Both the position numbers and the translations under genes were made by a program. The notes below the pieces were generated by a model, which had not been told where the DNA came from, searched no databases, and saw nothing but the letters and a program-made list of their open reading frames with translations. From Promicromonospora panici (lineage in GTDB: Bacteria; Actinomycetota; Actinomycetes; Actinomycetales; Cellulomonadaceae), in assembly GCF_900608595.1 (NCBI RefSeq), contig NZ_UWYY01000006.1, forward strand, positions 1 to 64,000: 64,000 nucleotides of DNA. The letters run 5' to 3'. Shown here piece by piece: positions 16,984 through 29,302 of this stretch. Numbering within the stretch: the stretch's first letter is position 1; every line of letters starts with the position of its first letter.

Positions 16984-18117
16984 TTAGAGGAGGTCGTCGC
17001 GGCCGCGGTCGCGGACGGCCGCGACGACCTCCTTCACCTGCTGCGCGCGGGCGCGCGTGGTCACGAGCAGCGCGTCAGGCGTGTCGACGACGACGACGTC
17101 GTCCAGCCCCAGCACCGTCACCAGCCGGCCCGACGCCGGAACCACCACCGAGCCGGCGCTGTCGATGCGCAACACGTCGGCGGGATCACCGAGTACCTTG
17201 GCGCCCCTGTCGTCGTCCGACGGCAGGAGCACCGCGAGCGAGTTGTAGTCCCCGACGTCGTCCCAGCCGAACGTCCCGGGCACGACGGCGACGCCGCCCG
17301 CCTCAGCCACGGGCTCGGCCACCGCGTGGTCGATGGCGATCTTCTCGAGGCCGGGCCAGACCTCGGCGAGGACGGCGGCGCGCCGCGGGGTGTCCCACGC
17401 GTCGGCGACGAGCCGCAGGGCGTCGTGCAGCGCGGGCCGCTGCTCGGCGAGGTGCCCCAGCAGAACGGAGGTGCGCGCGACGAACATGCCCGCGTTCCAC
17501 CGGTACTCGCCCGAGGCGAGGTAGGCGCGGGCGGTGGCGGCGTCCGGCTTCTCCGTGAACCCGCGCACGTGCAGCGTGTGCGGGGCGCCCTCGACCCCGA
17601 GCGGCTCGCCCGAACGCACGTACCCGAACGCCACCGAGGGCCGGGACGCGGCGATCCCCACCGTCGTCACGTAGCCGGCGCGCGCCGCGGCCACCGCCTC
17701 CCGGACCGCCAGCTCGAAAGCCCGCGTCCCGTGGATCACGTGGTCCGCCGCGAACGACCCGATCACGACGTCGCCGTGCCGCTTCTCCAGCACCGCGGCC
17801 GCCAGGCCGATCGCCGCCATCGACTCACGCGGCGACGGCTCGGCGAGCACGGCGTCCTCGGACAGGCCGGGGAGCTGCGCCCGGCAGGCGGCCACGTGCT
17901 GCTCGCCGGTGACCAGGACGACGCCGTCCGGCCCGGCCAGGGGGCGCAGGCGGCGTTCGGTGGCCTGCAGCAGGGACTCGCCCGAGCCGACGAGGTCGTG
18001 CAGGAACTTGGGCTCCCCGCCGCGGGACAGCGGCCAGAGCCGCGTGCCGGACCCCCCGGCGGGAACCACTGCGAAGAAGTCCTCGATCGGGGACGATGGG
18101 GCGGCGGCCGAAGTCAT
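16984..18117 (-). CDS. manC: Mannose-1-phosphate guanylyltransferase (GDP-mannose pyrophosphorylase)
   Basis: A 377-residue nucleotidyltransferase that makes GDP-mannose from mannose 1-phosphate and GTP. The N-terminal signature FAVVPAGGSGTRLWPLSR contains the nucleotide-binding GGxGTRLWPLSR loop; EPKFLHDLVG follows. Further typical motifs are FTEKPDA and YRWNAGMFVAR, and the C-terminal beta-helix part ends near VVDTPDALLVTT. It is the monofunctional short form without the phosphomannose isomerase domain. ATG 18117 is preferred over the upstream in-frame ATG at 18213, since the family alignment begins just after it. GDP-mannose would supply mannosylated lipids and glycans of the envelope. Confidence 0.93.
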   Translation of the reverse strand: MTSAAAPSSPIEDFFAVVPAGGSGTRLWPLSRGGEPKFLHDLVGSGESLLQATERRLRPLAGPDGVVLVTGEQHVAACRAQLPGLSEDAVLAEPSPRESMAAIGLAAAVLEKRHGDVVIGSFAADHVIHGTRAFELAVREAVAAARAGYVTTVGIAASRPSVAFGYVRSGEPLGVEGAPHTLHVRGFTEKPDAATARAYLASGEYRWNAGMFVARTSVLLGHLAEQRPALHDALRLVADAWDTPRRAAVLAEVWPGLEKIAIDHAVAEPVAEAGGVAVVPGTFGWDDVGDYNSLAVLLPSDDDRGAKVLGDPADVLRIDSAGSVVVPASGRLVTVLGLDDVVVVDTPDALLVTTRARAQQVKEVVAAVRDRGRDDLL

Positions 18118-18385
18118 GCCCCGCAGGATGTCATCCGGACCACGTTCCCGCAGCGATAACCCGCCGATCCCGACAGGGTGATCGGTCGGGTGGGGAGCCG
18201 GATCCGCCAGCAACGCACGAGCAACCTGACGGGTGCCCGAAGCGACGACATCTCCCCTGTGGGATCAGTCACAAATGCCGCGTCTTGATGCCCGTGAGGG
18301 CTGCCGGGCGGCGATCGAGGCGACCAGTTGTCATTACAGTGGGGACCAGCCACCCCCAGCCGGACAGCCATAGGAGGCTCCCGAA

Positions 18386-18769
18386 GTGCCCACCGCACCA
18401 GCAGGCACGTTATACCGCGGCCGTGAAGGCATGTGGTCGTGGGTCGCGCACCGCGTGACCGGCGTGCTGATCTTCTTCTTCTTGCTCGTGCACGTGCTCG
18501 ACACCGCGCTGGTGCGCGTGTCTCCCGAGGCGTACAACGCAGCGATCGGCACGTACCAGACACCGATCATGGGGCTGGGCGAGGCGGGCCTCGTGGCCGC
18601 GATCGTCTTCCACGCCTTCAATGGCATCCGCATCCTCCTGGTGGACTTCTGGGCCAAGGGCCCCAAGTACCAGAAGGTCATGCTCTGGGTGGTCGCCGGT
18701 CTCTTCGTCGTGACGATGGCGGGCTTCCTGCCGCGGCACCTCATGAACGTCTTCGGAGGTGGCCACTGA
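18386..18769 (+). CDS. sdhC: Succinate dehydrogenase cytochrome b556 subunit
   Basis: A 127-residue membrane anchor subunit with three hydrophobic helices (about residues 18-42, 62-82 and 96-114). The first contains the family pattern WSWVAHRVTGVLIFFFLLVHVLDT, including the conserved Ser/Arg near the quinone site and a His that can ligate haem. With SdhD it binds quinone and haem and holds SdhAB to the membrane. GTG 18386 follows GGAGG with correct spacing. The 268 nt upstream separate it from divergent manC and must hold the operon promoter. The stop overlaps the sdhD start (TGATG). Confidence 0.93.
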   Translation: MPTAPAGTLYRGREGMWSWVAHRVTGVLIFFFLLVHVLDTALVRVSPEAYNAAIGTYQTPIMGLGEAGLVAAIVFHAFNGIRILLVDFWAKGPKYQKVMLWVVAGLFVVTMAGFLPRHLMNVFGGGH

Positions 18770-19233
18770 TGGCACACGGAACCGCAGCGGTGGCGAAGGT
18801 CGACTCCCCGCGCTCCCCGTACGTCCGGCGCAAGACGACGCGCGGCAACTACGAGCTGTACTCCTGGATCTTCATGCGGGCGTCGGGCGTCGTGCTGCTC
18901 GTCCTCATCTTCGGCCACCTGTTCGTGAACCTGATGGTCGGCGAGGGCGTGCACGCCATCGACTTCGCCTTCGTGGGTGGCAAGTGGTCGAACCCGATGT
19001 GGCAGGTCTGGGACCTCCTCATGCTGTGGCTCGCCATGATCCACGGCACCAACGGCGTGCGCACCATCATCAACGACTACGCCACCCGGGACATGACGCG
19101 CCTCGTCCTCAAGGGCCTGCTCTACCTCGCGTTCACCGTCGTGGTCGTGCTCGGCACCCTGGTGATCTTCACGTTCGACGCGTGCCCGCCCGACGCTCCC
19201 GCAGAGCTGCTCGCCTCCTTCTGCACGGCCTAG
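18769..19233 (+). CDS. sdhD: Succinate dehydrogenase hydrophobic membrane anchor
   Basis: A 154-residue anchor protein with three membrane helices after a charged N-terminus ([20 protein letters not shown], then [20 protein letters not shown] and the last helix ending at LGTLVIFTF). HGTNGVR contains a conserved His likely to ligate haem b. ATG 18769 shares one base with the sdhC stop; the longer open frame upstream is a shadow of sdhC. It is followed 58 nt later by sdhA in the usual actinobacterial order CDAB. Confidence 0.92.
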   Translation: MAHGTAAVAKVDSPRSPYVRRKTTRGNYELYSWIFMRASGVVLLVLIFGHLFVNLMVGEGVHAIDFAFVGGKWSNPMWQVWDLLMLWLAMIHGTNGVRTIINDYATRDMTRLVLKGLLYLAFTVVVVLGTLVIFTFDACPPDAPAELLASFCTA

Positions 19234-19291
19234 CACGGCACTTCCCCCAGCCCCACACTCCGAAACTCTTCAGCAGGAGGCATCGAGCCCG

Positions 19292-21123
<1,832 letters not shown>

Positions 21124-21124
<1 letters not shown>

Positions 21125-21882
21125 TGACTGCCACTCTCGAAGCCGCCGCACCGTCACCCGCGGGCGAGATCCCCTCGTTCACGGTCACGATGCGGATCCG
21201 GCGGTTCAACCCCGAGGTGTCCGACGAGCCGACGTGGGAGGACTTCACGGTCGAGGCCCACGGCACCGACCGCGTGCTCGACGCCCTGCACAAGATCAAG
21301 TGGGACATGGACGGCTCGCTCACGTTCCGCCGGTCCTGTGCGCACGGGGTCTGCGGCTCCGACGCGATGCGGATCAACGGCCGCAACCGGCTGGCCTGCA
21401 AGACTCTGCTCAAGGACGTCAACCCCGACAAGCCGATCACGGTCGAGCCCATCAAGGGCCTGCCGGTCGTGAAGGACCTCGTCGTCGACATGGAGCCGTT
21501 CTTCGCCTCCTACCGCGAGATCATGCCGTTCCTTATCACCACGGGGAACGAGCCCTCCAAGGAGCGCTACCAGTCCCCCGAGGACCGCGCCCGGTTCGAC
21601 GACACCACCAAGTGCATCCTGTGCGCCGCGTGCACGTCGTCCTGCCCGGTGTTCTGGACGGACGGCCAGTACTTCGGCCCGGCCGCGATCGTGAACGCGC
21701 ACCGGTTCATCTTCGACAGCCGCGACGAGGGTGGCTCGCAGCGGCTGGAGATCCTCAACGACAAGGAGGGCGTGTGGCGGTGCCGCACGACCTTCAACTG
21801 CACCGAGGCGTGCCCGCGCGGCATCGAGGTCACGAAGGCGATCCAGGAGGTCAAGCGCGCGATGATCACTCGCGCGTTCTGA
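21124..21882 (+). CDS. sdhB: Succinate dehydrogenase iron-sulfur subunit
   Basis: A 252-residue electron-transfer subunit. The N-terminal plant-type ferredoxin domain binds [2Fe-2S] through RRSCAHGVCGSDAM and the later LACKTL. The C-terminal domain has CILCAACTSSCPVFW and FNCTEACPRGIEVTK, which supply ligands for the [4Fe-4S] and [3Fe-4S] clusters. ATG 21124 shares one base with the sdhA stop (TGATG). The operon ends here; a long palindrome at 21915-21982 starts 33 nt after the stop and probably terminates it. Confidence 0.97.
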
Positions 21883-21914
21883 CCTCTTCGCTTGCTCCCG
21901 CCGAGGCGGGCGGC

Positions 21915-22012
21915 TGACTTCGGTCGGTTGCTCTGAGATCGGTCGTTTGATTGACCGATCTCATAGCAACCGACCGAAGTCACATCAGCCGCTGTGCAAC
22001 CGACCGAAGTCA
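21915..22012. repeat. TGACTTCGGTCGGTTGC long palindrome (family 3)
   Basis: The 17-mer TGACTTCGGTCGGTTGC (21915-21931) is exactly complementary to 21966-21982. Inside, GAGATCGGTC pairs with GACCGATCTC around a GTTTGATT loop, giving an almost continuous hairpin of about 68 nt. A second exact copy of the inverted 17-mer lies at 21996-22012. It follows sdhB and faces the 3' end of the yihY-type gene, so it may terminate both. Confidence 0.9.
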
Positions 22013-22108
22013 GGGACCGGCCTGGCGAGTTCCGTCTCGCCGAGCAACGAGTGGTCGAACCGGAACGATCGCGGACTGGTTGGACGGCCTGAACCACGTA
22101 GGGAAGAC

Positions 22109-22978
22109 CTACGTGCGCGACCCCGGCTCCGCGATCCACGCGCTTGCCAGGAGGAGGACTCGGGCCAGGAGGTTGACCAGGATCAGGATCGTGACGACCA
22201 CCGCGAAGGAGGCCAGGAGGGCGTTGCGAGTAGCCGCTCCCGAGATGACCTCGGTGCCCAGGTAGCGGAGCGCACCGGCGACGACGCCCACTGCGAGTGA
22301 GCCGAGCAACAGGTCGCGGCCCGGTGGGCGCACCCCGCCGACGTATCGGATCACAGCGGCGACGACGGCGGCGTCGAGCAGCACGGTCAGGAGCAGGCCG
22401 ACCCCGCGCACCGCCCAGACCGCACCCTCACCCAGGCCCACGAGCTCAAGCGCCCACGGCACCGCTGCCGACACCGCCACGCTCGCGGCCGCGGTGACCA
22501 GCACGCCGACCCCGAGCAGCACGAAGCCCAGGAGCTGGCGCAGGCGGTCGGTCACCGGGTTGCCGACGCTCGCCGGCTCGCCGAACATAGCCCGCACCGA
22601 CGTGCGCAGCGCGCCCATGAACCCCGTGGCGGACCAGAGCAGCACCAGCGCCGCCACGAATGACGTCCAGTTCAGGCCCGGGGAGAGCACCAGGTCCGAC
22701 GGCGACAGGATGCCCCCGTCACCGGTGTCCACCAGTCCGGGCACCCACGTGTCCACCTGGGCGAGGAGCGCGTCCCGCAGCTCGGTGTCGCCGAGCACCC
22801 GCACGAACACCGTGTACCCGATGGCGAGGGCGGCGAACAGCGAGAAGAGTGCCGCGTACGCCATGCCGCCGCTCAGCACCGCGCCGTTCGATGCGTCGAA
22901 CCGGGACACCGCACGGCCGGCGCGCGTGGACTCCCACCACGCCCAGACCTTTTTCCCGAGCTCGATCAGCCGCTTCAT
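22109..22978 (-). CDS. YihY/BrkB family inner-membrane protein
   Basis: A 289-residue integral membrane protein with about six hydrophobic segments. The family pattern is visible as the amphipathic start (WWESTRAGRAVSRFDASNGAVLSGGMAYAALFSLF), then FVAALVLLWSATGFMGALRTSVRAMF. Such proteins are widespread and were formerly called ribonuclease BN by mistake; their transport or envelope role is unresolved. I take ATG 22978; a GTG at 22996 would add six residues. The gene is convergent with sdhB across the family 3 palindrome, and the family 2 palindrome copy B lies just upstream of its start. Confidence 0.88.
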   Translation of the reverse strand: MKRLIELGKKVWAWWESTRAGRAVSRFDASNGAVLSGGMAYAALFSLFAALAIGYTVFVRVLGDTELRDALLAQVDTWVPGLVDTGDGGILSPSDLVLSPGLNWTSFVAALVLLWSATGFMGALRTSVRAMFGEPASVGNPVTDRLRQLLGFVLLGVGVLVTAAASVAVSAAVPWALELVGLGEGAVWAVRGVGLLLTVLLDAAVVAAVIRYVGGVRPPGRDLLLGSLAVGVVAGALRYLGTEVISGAATRNALLASFAVVVTILILVNLLARVLLLASAWIAEPGSRT

Positions 22979-23000
22979 CGCGTCGAGCCTATGCACCCGC

Positions 23001-23067
23001 TTCGTTGTGGGCGCGATCTTGGCGACTACGTGCCCGCTTTAGGCGCAACGGTCACGCTCACAACCAA
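23001..23067. repeat. TTGGTTGTGGGCG long palindrome (family 2, copy B)
   Basis: TCGTTGTGGGCGCGATCTTGGCG at one end pairs imperfectly with CGCAACGGTCACGCTCACAACCAAAG at the other. The loop ACTACGTGCCCGCTTTAGG is nearly the same as in copy A, in the same orientation. It starts about 6 nt downstream of the 2'-5' RNA ligase-like gene stop (minus strand). This copy has more mismatches than A and C. Confidence 0.85.
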
Positions 23068-23072
23068 AGACG

Positions 23073-25097
<2,025 letters not shown>

Positions 25098-25152
25098 GGT
25101 CAGAGCCTACTCGCGTCGCAGGACTCGCCGGAGAACACCGGATGAACCCCGT

Positions 25153-26568
25153 TCATTGGCCGCTCGACCGCTCTTCGAGGACCACTCGAACCTCGCGCTC
25201 GTCGCCGCCGGAACGCACCTGCAGCGTCACCGGGTCGCCCGGCGCCTTGGCGCGGATGGCGACGATGAGCTCGTCGGCCACCGACACGGGCCGGCCGTCG
25301 ATCGAGAGGATGACGTCGCCGGGCTCGACCCCCGCCTGGTCGGCGGGTCCGCCGGGCGTGACTGCCGGTGTGCCCTGCTGCGCCTCCTCGGAGACCTGCA
25401 CGCCCTCGCCCTGGTAGCTGGGGTCGAGCAGCACGCCGATGATCGGGAACGTGGCGGTGCCCGTCTCGATGAGCTGTTCGGCGGTGTGCCGGGCCTGGTT
25501 GGACGGGATGGCGAAGCCGAGCCCGATGTTCCCGGTGGCCGCCGTCGTGCCCGGCCCCTGCGCGATGGCGGAGTTGATGCCGATCACCTCGCCCGCCGAG
25601 TTCACGAGCGGCCCGCCCGAGTTGCCGGGGTTGATCGCGGCGTCGGTCTGGATGGCGTCGATGAACGCGGCCTCGGCCGCCTCGCCCGCCTTCACGGGAC
25701 GGTGCAGCGCGCTGACGATCCCCGTGGTGACGGTGGCCTCCAGCCCGAGCGGGGACCCGACAGCGAGCACGGAGTCGCCGACCACCACCTCGTCGGAGTC
25801 GCCCAGCACCAGCGGTTCCAGGCCCGACTCCTCGACCCGGATCACCGCGAGGTCGTAGTCCGGCGTCGCACCCACCAGCTCGGCGGGCTGCTCGTGGCCG
25901 TCGGAGAACGTCACGGTGACGTCGGCCCCCGACGCCGCCTCCGCGACCACGTGGTTGTTCGTCAGGATGTAGCCGTTGGCCTTGAGGATCATCCCGGATC
26001 CGGTGGCCACGCCCTGCTCGGCACGCACCTCGATCGAGACGACGCTCGGCAGCGCGGCCGCCGCGATGGCGGCCACCGAACCCTCCGGGCGCTCCACCTG
26101 GGTGGCCCCCGCCGGCGGCTCCGGCAGCGCGGCGTCCGCCGGTCGGGCCGACTCCTGGGCGTCCAGCAGGGCGAAGGCGGCGACACCGCCACCAGCACCG
26201 GCGAGCAGACCCAGCAGCACGACGGCGGACACGGCGCGGGCGCCGAGCCTGCCGCGCCGGGGCCGTCCGGCATGGGTCGTGGGGTGCGGGTCGCTCGCGT
26301 GCGGGGCGGCTTGCGACGACGAGTGCGACGGGTGGGTGCCCGCCGCCTCCGCCTCGGCTGTGGACGCGCCGTCCGCGGACGGAGCGGCCACGGTGGTCAG
26401 GTAGCTCGACGCCGGGAGCTGCGCGGTAGGCCGCTCGACCGGCTGCGCGGGAAGCTGCTCCGTGACCCGCTCGTGCTCCTGCTCGGCGGCGGGATCCGGC
26501 TTCGGTTCGGTCGGTGTGGGCACTGCTGCACGCGGTGTAGGCGGCGCGAACGGGTTCTCGTCGGTCAT
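25153..26568 (-). CDS. htrA: HtrA/DegP-like membrane-anchored serine protease with PDZ domain
   Basis: A 471-residue protein. Residues 1-120 are a disordered, Pro/Ala/Glu-rich cytoplasmic part, followed by one membrane helix near 122-150 (AVVLLGLLAGAGGGVAAFALL). The trypsin-like domain has the full triad: His in ILTNNHVVAEA, Asp in YDLAVIRVE and Ser in NPGNSGGPLVN. A single PDZ domain (about 375-470) contains GPADQAGVEPGDVILSIDG. It acts outside the membrane in protein quality control. Its ATG overlaps the anti-sigma gene stop by 4 nt, placing it in the SigE stress operon. Confidence 0.95.
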   Translation of the reverse strand: MTDENPFAPPTPRAAVPTPTEPKPDPAAEQEHERVTEQLPAQPVERPTAQLPASSYLTTVAAPSADGASTAEAEAAGTHPSHSSSQAAPHASDPHPTTHAGRPRRGRLGARAVSAVVLLGLLAGAGGGVAAFALLDAQESARPADAALPEPPAGATQVERPEGSVAAIAAAALPSVVSIEVRAEQGVATGSGMILKANGYILTNNHVVAEAASGADVTVTFSDGHEQPAELVGATPDYDLAVIRVEESGLEPLVLGDSDEVVVGDSVLAVGSPLGLEATVTTGIVSALHRPVKAGEAAEAAFIDAIQTDAAINPGNSGGPLVNSAGEVIGINSAIAQGPGTTAATGNIGLGFAIPSNQARHTAEQLIETGTATFPIIGVLLDPSYQGEGVQVSEEAQQGTPAVTPGGPADQAGVEPGDVILSIDGRPVSVADELIVAIRAKAPGDPVTLQVRSGGDEREVRVVLEERSSGQ

Positions 26569-27518
26569 GGGCTTTCGATGGCTCCTGTCACGGTATGCCA
26601 CCCGCGGGCAATGCGGGGCAGGACCCCGGCATCGTAGCCATGCTCACCAAACGATGCCACGAGCTCGCTCAACACCTCCTCCGGTGCGTCCGCCACGACG
26701 TCGACCACCATGTCGTCCGACTGCCACGCCACATGGGCCGGCTCGGAGGCGAGCACCTGCACTCCCCCGACGGCGGTCGCGCCGTCCTGGGCGAGCTGCC
26801 CCGGGCGTTCGCGGACCACCGCGTGACCCGACGGGCCGACCAGGTCGATCTCCAGCGTCTGGCCCTGATCACCCACGAGGCGCATGGCCGAGACGGTGTA
26901 CCCGTCGGGCAGCTCGGTCGGCGCTGCCCAGCCGTTGTCCGTCGCCCAGTCGAGCGCGGCTGGCGTGAGCTGGCCGGGGGGCGCGTCGAGCGTCGCGAGC
27001 ACGTCCTGCCCGGCCGCCGTCGTGTCCGGGCCGGTGCGGCCCAGCATGGTCATGCTGGTCTGCGCGGAGAGCTGCGGGGACACCACGGGGACGTCCCCGA
27101 GCGTGAAGAGGGCGAGCCCCAGGACGCCCGCGCCGCCCACCCCGAGGGCCGTGATCCGCGCGGCACGACGTCGGCGCGCCGGCCGGTCGAGGCGTCCGTC
27201 GAACCCGTCCCCGCCGTCGAACGCCGCCGTCTGCCAGACCCGCGCGGACAGCGGGTCGGGGCCGAGGAACGGGCGGCGAAGGGGATCGTCGGAGGTGGGC
27301 GGGATGCTCGCCTGGAGCGCCATGAGGCGCGCGGTGAGCGCCGGGTCCGGCACCACGTCGGCGGCGGACGAGAGGGCGCGCCGGGCCGCGCGGGCAGTGT
27401 CCAGCTCACGGGCGCACAGGCGGCACATCGTCACGTGGGAGAGGGCACGCTCGGTCTCCGCCGGCGAGAGCTGACCGTCCGCCAGGGCGCTGATCAGGTC
27501 GCCGAGGTGACCGCTCAT
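26565..27518 (-). CDS. rseA: Anti-sigma factor (RseA-like, zinc-binding)
   Basis: A 317-residue protein with an N-terminal ZAS/zf-HC2 domain ([16 protein letters not shown], then the HxxxCxxC motif in [14 protein letters not shown]) that would bind and inhibit SigE. One membrane helix follows near residues 115-140 ([20 protein letters not shown]). The extracytoplasmic part of about 175 residues resembles MucB/RseB-like sensor regions ([15 protein letters not shown]). ATG 27518 overlaps the sigE stop by 4 nt. Release of SigE on oxidative or envelope stress is known for mycobacterial RseA and inferred here. Confidence 0.9.
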   Translation of the reverse strand: MSGHLGDLISALADGQLSPAETERALSHVTMCRLCARELDTARAARRALSSAADVVPDPALTARLMALQASIPPTSDDPLRRPFLGPDPLSARVWQTAAFDGGDGFDGRLDRPARRRRAARITALGVGGAGVLGLALFTLGDVPVVSPQLSAQTSMTMLGRTGPDTTAAGQDVLATLDAPPGQLTPAALDWATDNGWAAPTELPDGYTVSAMRLVGDQGQTLEIDLVGPSGHAVVRERPGQLAQDGATAVGGVQVLASEPAHVAWQSDDMVVDVVADAPEEVLSELVASFGEHGYDAGVLPRIARGWHTVTGAIESP

Positions 27519-28120
27519 CGCAGGCCCCCGCGGGTCGGCGCCAGGTGCTCCAGGGCGTCGCGGAGCTGCGCGCGGGCCCGGTGGATCCGGGAGCGCACGG
27601 TGCCCAGCTTGACGCCCAGGGTCACGGCGATCTCCTCGTAGCTGAGGCCCTCGATGTCGCACAGCACGACGGCGGCGCGGTACTCGGGGCGCAGCGCGTC
27701 GAGCGCCTTCTGCACGTCCTCGTCCAGGTTGGCGTGCTCGAAGCCGCGCTCGGGGCGGCCGAAGTCGCCCGTGTCGGCGACGTGACCGTCGTCGTCACCC
27801 ATCGCCTCCATCCGGATGCGCTTCTTACGGCGCGCGCCGTCGAGGAACAGGTTGGTCGTGATGCGATGCAGCCAGCCCTCAAACGTGCCCGGCGTATAGC
27901 TGGACAGCGAGCGGAACACCCGGATGAAGGTCTCCTGCGTGAGATCTTCGGCGTCCTGCTTGTTGCCGGTCAGCCGGTAGGCAAGGCGATAGACGCGCGC
28001 CGAGTGCTCGCGCACGATCTCTTCCCAGGTAGGCGGCTGCCACGGCATGTCGGCCGCGCCGGCCCCGGAGGGTACCGACGCGCTTGCGTCCGCTGCTGCA
28101 CGAGTGCTCACAGTGCTCAT
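27515..28120 (-). CDS. sigE: ECF RNA polymerase sigma factor SigE
   Basis: A 201-residue ECF sigma factor. Region 2 is visible as [20 protein letters not shown] through [20 protein letters not shown], which contacts core and the -10 element. Region 4 is [20 protein letters not shown] followed by the helix-turn-helix [21 protein letters not shown]. The linker carries a very basic stretch [10 protein letters not shown] use ATG 28120 ([11 protein letters not shown]); the frame remains open upstream without likely coding sequence. It is the first gene of sigE-rseA-htrA-tatB, divergent from an O-methyltransferase, as in Mycobacterium. Confidence 0.95.
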   Translation of the reverse strand: MSTVSTRAAADASASVPSGAGAADMPWQPPTWEEIVREHSARVYRLAYRLTGNKQDAEDLTQETFIRVFRSLSSYTPGTFEGWLHRITTNLFLDGARRKKRIRMEAMGDDDGHVADTGDFGRPERGFEHANLDEDVQKALDALRPEYRAAVVLCDIEGLSYEEIAVTLGVKLGTVRSRIHRARAQLRDALEHLAPTRGGLR

Positions 28121-28183
28121 CGTCCTCTCAACGTCGATGGAAGCCCAGTCGTTCCCACGGGCTGTACCCTGACGCCGCACGGG

Positions 28184-28870
28184 ATGCTCACATCTACACA
28201 GCTCCTTCCGGAGGAACCCATCAGCACAGCGGAGCCGTCGGGCCACGGCAAGGTCGCGGCCTGGGTATACAGCGAGGCCTTCGTCCCCGAGGACGAGGTA
28301 CTGCTGCGCGCCCGGGAACGTGCCTCCGAGCTGGGCTGCCCGGCCGTGCTGCCCGGCGTCGGCGCGGTGCTGCGGGTACTGGCCGCCGCCACCAACGCGC
28401 ACGCGGTGGTGGAGGTCGGCACGGGAGCGGGGGTGGCGGCGCTCTGGCTGCTGCGGGGCATGCCCTACGACGGCCAGCTCACCACCATCGACCGGGAGGT
28501 GGAGCACCAGCGGGCCGCGCGTACGGCCTTCGCCGAGGACGGCGTGGCGCCCCAGCGCACCCGGATCATCCCTGGGCGGCCCGGGGACGTGCTGCCCCGG
28601 CTGGCGGACGGCGCGTACGATCTGGTGCTCGTGGCGAGCGACCCGCTCGGGTATCCCGAGTACGTCAACGAGGCCCTCCGGCTGCTGCGGCCGGGCGGCG
28701 TGCTCGCGGTCGACGGCGCGCTGCTGCGGGACCGGGTGGCGGACCCTGCCCGCCGTGACGAGCTCACCACGGTGGTGCGCGAGGTGGGCCGGACGCTGCG
28801 TAACGACGAGCGGGTGCTGCCTGCCATGCTGCCGAGCGGGGACGGGCTGCTGCTGGCCGTCCGCCGGTGA
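28184..28870 (+). CDS. SAM-dependent O-methyltransferase
   Basis: A class I methyltransferase of the O-methyltransferase 3 (COMT-like) family, homologous in position to Rv1220c of M. tuberculosis. Motif I is [16 protein letters not shown] near residue 85, followed by [23 protein letters not shown] and [17 protein letters not shown]. The acceptor is unknown. The start is uncertain. ATG 28184 gives 228 residues but has no ribosome-binding site, while a good GGAGGA lies 4 nt before an in-frame ATC at 28220. Conserved sequence begins only at about [12 protein letters not shown], so the shorter product is plausible. Divergent from sigE with a short intergenic region. Confidence 0.85.
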   Translation: MLTSTQLLPEEPISTAEPSGHGKVAAWVYSEAFVPEDEVLLRARERASELGCPAVLPGVGAVLRVLAAATNAHAVVEVGTGAGVAALWLLRGMPYDGQLTTIDREVEHQRAARTAFAEDGVAPQRTRIIPGRPGDVLPRLADGAYDLVLVASDPLGYPEYVNEALRLLRPGGVLAVDGALLRDRVADPARRDELTTVVREVGRTLRNDERVLPAMLPSGDGLLLAVRR

Positions 28871-28945
28871 CCCGCCGGGTGGCCGGTTCGCGCGGCGGAC
28901 GGCCGGGAGACGTTCAGGCGGTCTGACTGTCGCCTGAGATTCGGC

Positions 28946-29113
28946 TCAGGCGACGACGGTCTGGAGAGCGTCGCCGAGCTCGCTTGCCTCGGTCGCGTTC
29001 AGCTCGACGACGAGCCGACCGCCGCCCTCGAGCGGCACACGCATGACGATGCCGCGCCCCTCCTTGGTGACCTCGAGCGGTCCGTCACCCGTTCGCGGCT
29101 TCATCGCAGCCAT
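28946..29113 (-). CDS. DUF3117 small protein
   Basis: A 55-residue protein nearly identical in pattern to the actinobacterial DUF3117 family: AAMKPRTGDGPLEVTKEGRG and IVMRVPLEGGGRLVVELN, then a C-terminal helix ASELGDALQTVV. No function is established for the family. ATG 29113 is preceded by GGGAG with correct spacing, and the extra upstream codons to 29128 are unlikely. It lies 185 nt downstream of the folP2-like gene, separated by a 13-bp tandem repeat. In M. tuberculosis the homologue is Rv1211 in the same neighbourhood. Confidence 0.92.
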   Translation of the reverse strand: MAAMKPRTGDGPLEVTKEGRGIVMRVPLEGGGRLVVELNATEASELGDALQTVVA

Positions 29114-29237
29114 GTGTGGCTCTCCCATTCCGTTGTCCGGTGTGTAGCAGCATTCATGTTCCCGGCGAACGCCGAGGGCACGGACCCATTCTAGTTCAAT
29201 TGGCGCCCCTTACTTTCCACGCACCAATTCCCCGGCG

Positions 29238-29302
29238 TCCGTCGGATCAGTCCGTCGGATCAGTTCGTCGGATCAGTTCGCCGGGTCAGTTCGCCGGGTC
29301 AG
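29238..29302. repeat. Five tandem 13-bp repeats at the folP2 3' end
   Basis: Five head-to-tail units of exactly 13 bp: TCCGTCGGATCAG twice, TTCGTCGGATCAG once, TTCGCCGGGTCAG twice. The last unit overlaps the stop codon of the folP2-like gene (29299-29301). The units drift stepwise from one end to the other, as expected of slippage expansion. Copy number may vary between strains. Confidence 0.92.

Noticed and set aside
29238..29302. CRISPR-like array at the tandem repeats
   Set aside because: Units are 13 bp and directly adjacent without spacers, so this is a simple tandem repeat.
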